Positions 57,582 through 64,000 of a stretch of DNA of 64,000 nt are shown in pieces. This DNA is from Pseudocercospora fijiensis CIRAD86 (taxonomy: Eukaryota > Ascomycota > Dothideomycetes > Mycosphaerellales > Mycosphaerellaceae). Each line of letters starts with the position of its first letter. Positions within the stretch are counted from its first letter, which is position 1. A program made the translations under genes and the position numbers. The stretch covers positions 249,616 to 313,615 of the forward strand of contig NW_006921533.1 of NCBI RefSeq assembly GCF_000340215.1, read 5' to 3'. The notes below the pieces were generated by a model. The model made no database searches and was not told the DNA's origin. It worked only from the letters and a program-made list of their open reading frames with translations.

Positions 57582-57634
57582 TAGGTGCCCCGTGCGGGCC
57601 CCACAGTTGCTGGTATACAGACACTCCAAGCAAG

Positions 57635-58086
57635 CAAGCAACCCATGTCATGTCACTGCTCGCGTGGCGTGGCGTAAGGTGCAGGTGGCTAGGTAGGTAA
57701 TTTTAGCGAAAGAGCAATTGATGACACCTCTAAACAATACATTAACCCACATGCCTACAACGAGGAAATCCAGTCATCTCCGAAGAATGAGTAGGCCGTC
57801 AATGGATACACGTTCCTCACCACCATCCCTCTCTCCGCCATGTCTTAGCCGGACCGAGCAGCGGTGGTCAAGTGAGGTCAGCTAGACGCATCGCAAGTAT
57901 TCCAATCACATGTGCGGATTTCTTCATTAGCTTCAGAGTCACATTCATCACATTCACATGCGCGCCAGCTTTTTTACAGCCGAGCATTGAACACGACTTC
58001 CTCCCTCGTTCCCCTTCAACACCCACAATCCTCGCAACCAACCTCTCCCCTTCCACCCCTCAATCACATCCAGCAATCCCACAACC
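57635..58086. promoter_or_regulatory. Upstream region of the LOG gene
   Basis: About 450 bp between the MULE and the LOG ATG. It is CT-rich close to the gene (57,990-58,080), as is common in fungal promoters. No other gene was recognised. Confidence 0.5.
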
Positions 58087-58882
58087 ATGCCTTCAGAACC
58101 CCCAAACAGCCACAAACGCAAACAACCCGTCGTCTGCGTATTGTAAGCACCCTCCCCTCCCCCTCTCCCTCTCCCTCTAACAAATCCTCACATTCCCCAG
58201 CTGCGGCGCCTCCCCAGGCCTCTCCCCCTCGCACCTCACCGCCGCCCGCACCCTCGCCCAAGCCCTGCACAACTCCGGCCTCCACCTAGTCTACGGCGGC
58301 GGCACAAAAGGAATAATGGGCGAGCTGGCCAAAACCCTCGTAACGCTATCGGGCCCGGAGAGCGTACACGGCGTAATCCCCGCAGCACTACAGGAATACG
58401 AACGCGAAAAAAAACTCTCACCGGAGGAAGAAGAAGAAAAAAGCTACGGACGCACGACGGTGGTAAAAGACATGCATACGCGAAAACAAGTGATGGCGCG
58501 AGAGGTGATGGAGTCGGGGGAGGGAGGAGGGTTCGTGGCGTTGAGTGGGGGGTATGGGTAAGTCACCACGACGCCAAAAAAAAAATCCTACATTTACATT
58601 GCTGACTTTTTTTTTTCTTTTCTCAGTACGTTGGAAGAACTAATGGAAGTCACAACCTGGAACCAACTGGGGATTCACGATCGAGGGATCGTGGTGTTTA
58701 ATGTGGAAGGGTATTGGGACGGGTTGCTGAGTTGGGTGCAGAAGAGTGTCGAGGAGAGATTTGTGTCGAAGGAGAATGAAAGGATCATGGTGGAGGCGAA
58801 GACGGCGGAAGAAGTGGTGGAGAAGTTGAAGAATTATAGGAATGCGGAGGGGAGGTTTGGGTTGGAGTGGGAGGAGAAGTAG
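58087..58882 (+). CDS. LOG-family cytokinin riboside 5'-monophosphate phosphoribohydrolase
   Basis: Three exons: 58,087-58,142, 58,201-58,557 and 58,627-58,882, with GT-AG introns of 58 and 69 bp, 222 residues. The LOG / lysine-decarboxylase-like Rossmann fold shows VCVFCGASPG at the first strand, YGGGTKGIMG (about 50-59), the Arg/Lys segment MHTRKQVMAREV, and SGGYGTLEELMEV (about 134-146). The last is the family's PGGxGTxxE nucleotide/catalytic motif with Ser in place of the first Pro. LOG enzymes release free base from nucleoside monophosphates, including cytokinin precursors. A run of Glu (EKKLSPEEEEEK) forms an inserted acidic loop. The gene is intact and probably cytosolic. Whether it works on cytokinins or other nucleotides cannot be read from sequence. 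Confidence 0.93.
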
Positions 58883-59219
58883 ATGGATTACATAGTACGA
58901 GAGGGATGAGGGATGAGATAGGAGTGGAGTTTTTGGAAGGGTAGAGCACTGGCAGTCTGGGAGGCTGAGTGGATTGTTGTTGAAAGCATAGCGTGGAGTT
59001 GTGGCGAAAGATAGAGTTGGAAAAGAAAAAGGACGAGTATAGAAGCTTTCTTTTGACAGCTACACATATACACCTTATCCACCACCATCCTCCTCTCATT
59101 CCCATCCCATCCCACCCATACACTCACCCACTCACTTCCTTCTACTCAACAACACACCTCCTCCCCCTCTTAAACTCCCCAACCCAAACCCTCCACCCGT
59201 CCCCAAACCCCCCAGAATC
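58883..59219. other. Convergent intergenic region
   Basis: Lies between the stop codons of the LOG gene (plus) and GPI13 (minus), so it should hold only 3' UTRs. It is rich in CCCAT/CACTCA-type pyrimidine tracts on the right. No gene was seen. Confidence 0.6.
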
Positions 59220-62200
59220 CTACTCCGGCCACCCAAAAACCTCAAAAACACTAACAACACTCCACCTCACCCCCCAAACCGCCACCAGCGCCGCGACAAC
59301 CTCAACCAACAACAAAACCACAATACCCACCAACATCCTCGGCATAAAGACCCGATACAACATCAAATGCCTGCGTAACCACGCCGCCTCCACAACCGTC
59401 GCGAGCGCAACAGCCGAAAAGAACAGGATATGCGTCGCGAGCGCTCCCGCAACCCTTCCCAAAACCCCGGGGGATCGGGGAGGGACTTTCCACAACACGA
59501 CGGCCGGGACAGCGATGGTGCATAGAATCTGTGCGCCGAAAGTGTTGAGCACGACGAGAAGGGGGCTCCAGGGGTAGAGGACGGATTTGAGCGGGATGAA
59601 AGCGGATTCCCATTGGATGGTGACGAGAGCGGCTTGGTGGCCGGTTTTGAAGAAGTGGAAGGAGCCGAGGAGGGCGAGTAAGATGGGTGCGAGTGGGGAG
59701 CGGCGGAGATTGCATGCGTCGATGATTTCGAGGAGGTTCAAAATTTGGAGGAAGCAGAGGGCGAGGGCGCCTTGGCCCATGGGTTTTTGTAAGAGGAGGA
59801 GGGCCAGGATCCAGGCGCATGGGAGGAGAAGGTAGCGAGTGCCGTGCGTGTTGCTGAAGCCGTAGATGATGAGTTTGGGTTTCGGTTTTGGAGCTCCGTT
59901 GACTGCCGTGAGGACTGCAGAGGTTTCGTGGCCTTCGGTGATGGGTTTGGAGTATAGAGCTGGTTGTGAGTCTTGACTCTCTTCACGCTTGACCATGAGA
60001 AGTGGTGAGGCGAATATGTAAGTCCCGTATCCGGCAGCGACGGCGACGACCAAGACACCCTGAGCAAGGTACATGCGACCAGTCTTGAGGATGGATTTTG
60101 AGATGTCGGGGTACCAGTCGCCGTCATCTGCGGCATCCAAAGCCCAGAAGCTCGCGACACCAACTAAACCGAGTCGCAGGACTACTCCATTCCATATCAC
60201 GGCAGACCCATGGTAATTGGCCGATCGATGGAAGTACTGTATGATGATGTATGGGAGCGAGATTGCCACAGCAAACGGGATAAGAAGTTGCCATTTGGAG
60301 GACGTGGAAGATGTTGCGGAGGCATAGTACGATGACCTGCAGAACGGCATCTGCTCTTCTCGACATAGTCGGGACAGTGAGCTCAGTCGTGTTGCGACCA
60401 GGAACGAAATGGCATTCAATGCTCCCTGCGTTTGATCTGTCGGATGTGTTTGTCCAAGCGATGCTCCGAGCATAGCTACTCCAAAAGTGGAGAGCAGGAA
60501 AAGGAGTTGCTCATCTTCCCATATCGTGAATGAGTTTGACGCAAATCCTACGCAAAGTAGAAGAGTCGCCAATGTGCTGAGCATACCCCAGAACGTTGTA
60601 GGTACTGGCACTTTCAGCAATTCTCGGGCAGGCATAAATCCAAGCAAGGTTGCGATGATGCCTCCGATCGCAGCTCCAAATGCGACAAGCTGAATCAGAT
60701 TGAAGTTTGGCAGGTTGCCTAACGCCGCCCCAGTAATTGCGCCAGCTGTAGTGCCTATAAGACCCCAGCCAAGTAGAGGAGGTGTGAGGGCAGCACGATC
60801 GCCTTTAATGCCTTGGGCGTACATGAGCACGACTGCGAATGTGCCCAGTAGTGCAACAATACCCATACTCATGCTGACAAGGTCAAACCGCGCCCAAAGT
60901 GATTTGCAAACGCGCAAGTTCTCCGTTTGGTAAGCCATAAACGCCTCCCAAGCTTTATGAGCTGTCGCTGAGCTCCATTCAGCATTGGCCACTTTCCATA
61001 GCTTTTCGGCTGCTGATAGAGTGTCTTCGCCCATCTTACGCGCGTCTGCATATTTTGCTTGATATCGGTGTATTTGCGCCGCAGTCAAGCGACTGACCTC
61101 CGCCAGGTTGGCATAATCAGGTTTCATCACATCGTTGGACCCATGGAAAGCTTCTTCGATAGGCTGCCCGAGATTGTTGAAAGGGATGGGAAGACCGAGG
61201 AGAAGCGAAAGTGTGGGTACCAGATCGATTTGATTTACAGGCCGTTCTTTGGCAGTCAAAGGGGGGTGCTTCGATGCTTCGTCTTTGCGGCCAAAGATCC
61301 CACGTTTGGAGTACATCCACAGCGCAGCCTCAACCTCGTCATCAGACTCGCCACCATGATCACCCTTGGTGTCCATGCCATGATCTCCCATAACCACGAG
61401 CAGCGTTTCATCGTCCAGATGATCGACAAGCCGTCGAAATACATCATCCATTTGTTTCAGCTTGTCCGTCATCGCATGGTGGTCCGGGCCATATCGATGT
61501 CCAGCATGATCAACGCCCAGATAGTGTCCAAAGATGACATCCCACCGACCTTTCATCGACGCATCCAAGAGAGGAAACAAATCTTCATTGACGCCATTGT
61601 CCACAGTATGCAAGTCCCAGACATTGAAAGAATCATACGGCCTCGTCAAATTCGGCTCAAAGTATCCAGGAAACAGTGAATGCCATGTATCGTCTCCGAG
61701 ATGCACGACCTTCTTGCCAGCTTTGTATAGCTGCTCCACAATATTATCCTCATCAATCGCTGTTCCCGCAAAGTTCGATCCTGCATCTATGAAAGTGGGC
61801 AATGTACCAGTCGTAAGTCCCTTCAATCGCTGTAACGTCGTGGTCGGAGGGTCCGCGATGAAAGGTCGCAAGAAGGCGTTTTGCGGCTCGTTGACAGATG
61901 TCTCGTATAGGATGGGAAATGCATTATGAAAGTGGTGTGGTTGGTCGTGTCCAGGCTTGGGTTGAAAGGGAACAGTAAAGTCGTATCGCAACGCGTCCAC
62001 GACGATTACCACGGCTTTCTCGAATGACTTTGGATGCCAACATCCCCGCTCTTGCGATCCTGGCGTGAGGTCTGCTCTATGGGCGAGTGATATGGGAGGT
62101 ACGGCGCATTCGGATCGGTCTTGAAGCACGAGTCGGGAGAGAAGGAAGCCACGGCAGAAGAGGTAGATGGCAAGCGCGTGGAATGTGCTGTGATTTGTTA

Positions 62201-62348
62201 GCTAGAGGATGTCTGATCGCGCATGTCAGCAATCTCACAGGATCAGCAGAAAGAAGGCGACGACCAAAGCATGCTGGGCCTTCCACTGCACTGACAGCGT
62301 CTTCTTGTCAGACTTGGAGTCCGCCGCTGTCACCGATCCATTCTCCAT
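59220..62348 (-). CDS. gpi13: GPI ethanolamine-phosphate transferase 3 (GPI13/PIG-O)
   Basis: Two exons, 62,348-62,239 and 62,187-59,220, with a 51-bp GT-AG intron, 1,025 residues. An N-terminal membrane anchor (HALVVAFFLLILTFHALAIY) is followed by the luminal alkaline-phosphatase-like catalytic domain: FEKAVVIVVDALRYDF, PTTTLQRLKGLTTGTLPTF (with the Thr nucleophile), GHYLGVDHAGHRYGP and VVMGDHGMDTKGDHGGES, which give the metal ligands. The C-terminal half is a series of about a dozen hydrophobic helices. The enzyme adds phosphoethanolamine to the third mannose of the GPI anchor precursor in the ER, the group later joined to proteins. Length matches the family. It is an essential-type gene with no lesions. 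Confidence 0.95.
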
Positions 62349-63191
62349 ATGCGACAAAGTAAGAGGGACGGGGGTTTACCGAAGCATTACAAGAGAATTA
62401 GACATGAATATGTAAGGAGATGTAGGAAGAAGCCTTGATCTGGCCAGTGGCAGGTGTTTCGTGAAGCAACCACGGCCACGATCTTGTGAAAGCATGCAGG
62501 GACAGCACGCAGCCCGCCCCACGTGGCTGACTCGTGCCATTGGAATGCAGTGGAGTCCTCACCAACATCAAATCATGTCTTCAGACGTACAGCAGGAACA
62601 CGGCGAGGGAAAGAAAAGGATGATATTTTCTTGCGCATGAAGCATTTCATTCAGCCGAGTCCTGGACTCAGTACCAGACAGCTCAGTGTAGGATATACAC
62701 GATGACGATACCAGTCTTAATCTACGAGAGACATCAGAAGCAGAATCACCAAACCTCTCGCTCTCGCTCCACGCTTTGTGAACAGCACAGCAAACTTGGG
62801 GGCATTTTGCTCTTCCCACTGTCGTGATTGAATGGCAACAGAAAAATGCGGGCGGACGAGCGAGCTTCAAACTCTGCTCTGCCCTGCCAGCAACGACAAC
62901 ACATTAAGTGTATGTAAGTAAGATGCACTTCGGACTGCTGCCGTCGAGGCTCGTCGTCGTGGTGTCCAGTCGTATCTGGGGTCGAAATGTAACGTAAAGT
63001 ATGTAGGGCGGCGGTCTGGAAGGCCGCCGGAAAAAAACAGGTACAATGTCGCCGACTTTATGTTCATGCGCCGTCGTGAGGAGCCTGCTGCTCCCTTCCA
63101 GTGGTATGTGTATGTGCGTTCCGATCTGTGCAAAGACATTTGGTCGTAGACGTCGTTAACAGCTGGGGTGTTTTCTTCTCATCCGCATTGC
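62349..63191. promoter_or_regulatory. GPI13 upstream region, no other gene seen
   Basis: About 840 bp between the GPI13 ATG and the stop of the next minus-strand gene. Frames up to about 100 codons lack recognisable features. It should contain the GPI13 promoter. Confidence 0.5.
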
Positions 63192-63761
63192 CTAGATCTT
63201 CTCGAACTTGTCATAGGTAGGTGCATTTCGCGCCTTCTCGACAAGTCCTCCGACTCGTTCCAGGTCGACAGACTCAAAACTCCTCCTATCCTGCTGTTGG
63301 TACGCGGGAAGGTTCTCTAGTGGCTCGAGACCAACCCCAGTATCTCCCACACGAACGACGACCACCCGGCCTGACACGCGCTTGCCAGTATCGTCATACT
63401 CCTCCGGGAATGTGATGTGGATTTGTGGAAGCGGGCCGGATGGCGGCGCGCTCGAGTTCTCGACGAGGTTCTGCTTCTCCTGGTAGACGTATATCGACTC
63501 CGAGGGTCGTGCCATAACACGGCGATGTGACGATGATGCTGCCGATGCGCTCGACATGCGCTTCTCGTCGTAGATGGGTAGTTCAGAATTGTTTCTCTGC
63601 GCTCTTCTTCGGTGTCGCATGTACAACAGGCCGGCGACGAGAAGGAGTGCGAGGATCAGCAAGACCAGAAGCACTATCAGAAGGCTGATCATGGTGGCTG
63701 GTGGTCCAGGTGATGGTCCTTGTGTATCCCTTCGGACGAGATTCGCAAGGTGGTTGAACAT
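63192..63761 (-). CDS. Hypothetical single-pass membrane protein
   Basis: Single exon with ATG at 63,761, 189 residues. A short polar N-terminus (MFNHLANLVRRDTQGPSPGP) precedes one strong membrane segment (ISLLIVLLVLLILALLLVAG, about 25-45), then a basic stop-transfer MRHRRRAQR. A polar, probably cytoplasmic tail follows with PIHIT-like, LPAYQQQDRRSFESV and PTYDKFEKI. The layout (extracellular stub, TM, basic anchor, Ser/Pro-rich tail) is that of many small fungal plasma-membrane proteins of unknown role. I do not recognise a named family. Confidence 0.7.
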   Translation of the reverse strand: MFNHLANLVRRDTQGPSPGPPATMISLLIVLLVLLILALLLVAGLLYMRHRRRAQRNNSELPIYDEKRMSSASAASSSHRRVMARPSESIYVYQEKQNLVENSSAPPSGPLPQIHITFPEEYDDTGKRVSGRVVVVRVGDTGVGLEPLENLPAYQQQDRRSFESVDLERVGGLVEKARNAPTYDKFEKI

Positions 63762-64000
63762 GGTTTTCTATAAAAGAGTGACTGGCTTTGATGGTGGTCG
63801 ACGTCCGGTGCTATTGTCGTCGACTCGAATGCGGTTTATTCGGACGGACGAGCTCGTGACAGCGGTGCCGGGTTGCGTATTCGTAAAGATTGTAAGCACT
63901 GCAACACAAGAAGTCAGCCATCGACCGTTCATGTGTTTCTCGCGCCCGTTCCACCGTTCAAATCCAGCGGTCGCAGTCGACATCCAGGAACATACCTGTA
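63762..64000. promoter_or_regulatory. Upstream region of the small membrane protein, window edge
   Basis: The sequence ATG-proximal to 63,761 contains splice-like signals (a CAG at about 63,900, and AC/CT dinucleotides on minus). It is probably the 5' UTR and promoter. No separate gene can be supported before the window ends. Confidence 0.4.

Larger units (their letters stand above)
53606..57626 (-). mobile_element. MULE DNA transposon with subterminal palindromes
   Basis: 8-bp target duplications CAAGCAAG (53,598-53,605 and 57,627-57,634) flank inverted ends AGGTGTCTGTATATCAGCAA and, on the other strand, GAGTGTCTGTATACCAGCAA. Element length is 4,021 bp. Both ends carry the palindrome GAGTTGCTAGCAACTC (53,677-53,692 and 57,566-57,581). 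The interior is RIP-degraded. The minus strand near 55,950-55,700 reads ESIKLLKKYSKLILLDDTYK and continues as a MULE core. The outermost roughly 100-160 bp of each end keep normal composition. The CAAGCAAG site lies in a short CAAG microsatellite, which weakens the duplication slightly. Confidence 0.82.

Noticed and set aside
58993..59577. 194-codon plus-strand frame opposite the end of GPI13
   Set aside because: Low-complexity Thr/Pro/His product overlapping the GPI13 3' end and its flank. It is explained by pyrimidine-rich sequence.

Overview
This window reads as a chromosome segment of a filamentous ascomycete (Pezizomycotina; most likely a Dothideomycete, which is an inference). The genes have short introns of about 46-70 bp with GTAAGT-like donors, and include a CFEM-PTH11 receptor, a PhoD-type phosphatase, heme-thiolate peroxidase and GMC oxidoreductase remnants, and GPI13. 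Gene islands of normal composition alternate with long blocks that are full of TA/TAG/CTA, poor in CA/TG, and riddled with TAG/TAA stops. That is the signature of repeat-induced point mutation (RIP, CpA to TpA). CpG is still plentiful in these blocks.

Layout. 1-13,440 is a RIP-killed nest. A complete Gypsy chromovirus (216-7,264, minus strand, 5-bp target duplication) sits inside the gag-like ORF of an older element (1-215 plus 7,265 to about 9,150). A plus-strand MULE relic follows. 13,441-17,159 holds a four-exon secreted PhoD-like phosphatase. 17,168-20,480 is a long-TIR DNA element with a 100-N assembly gap, satellite-like arrays and foldbacks. About 20,640-22,760 is a decayed GMC oxidoreductase. 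23,040-24,130 is a short RIP block. 24,584-26,448 is an intact ten-exon CFEM-PTH11 receptor. 27,561-37,319 is a MULE with terminal inverted repeats, with a second copy of the Gypsy chromovirus inserted just inside its left end. 38,246-48,326 is one heme-thiolate peroxidase gene broken into three pieces by a Copia element (38,511-43,840) and a PIF/Harbinger element (44,263-47,735). 49,418-53,439 holds a dynamin-like GTPase and a Rab4/Rab14-type GTPase. 53,606-57,626 is another MULE, with an 8-bp target duplication. 58,087-63,761 holds a LOG phosphoribohydrolase, GPI ethanolamine-phosphate transferase 3 (GPI13) and a small single-pass membrane protein.

Function. The live genes are mostly housekeeping (membrane traffic, GPI anchors, phosphatase, GTPases) plus one host-sensing-type receptor. 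The secreted oxidoreductase genes (peroxidase, GMC) are the ones that have been destroyed. Exon coordinates were assembled by hand from reading frame, splice consensus and family motifs. No database search was run.

The most interesting observations are: an 11-nt self-complementarity that points to Tf1-type self-priming in both Gypsy copies; a 26-nt near-palindrome shared by Gypsy, Copia and a third repeat; RIP that has leaked into the peroxidase exon trapped between two transposons; and a GC-AG intron that splits the P-loop of the dynamin-like GTPase.
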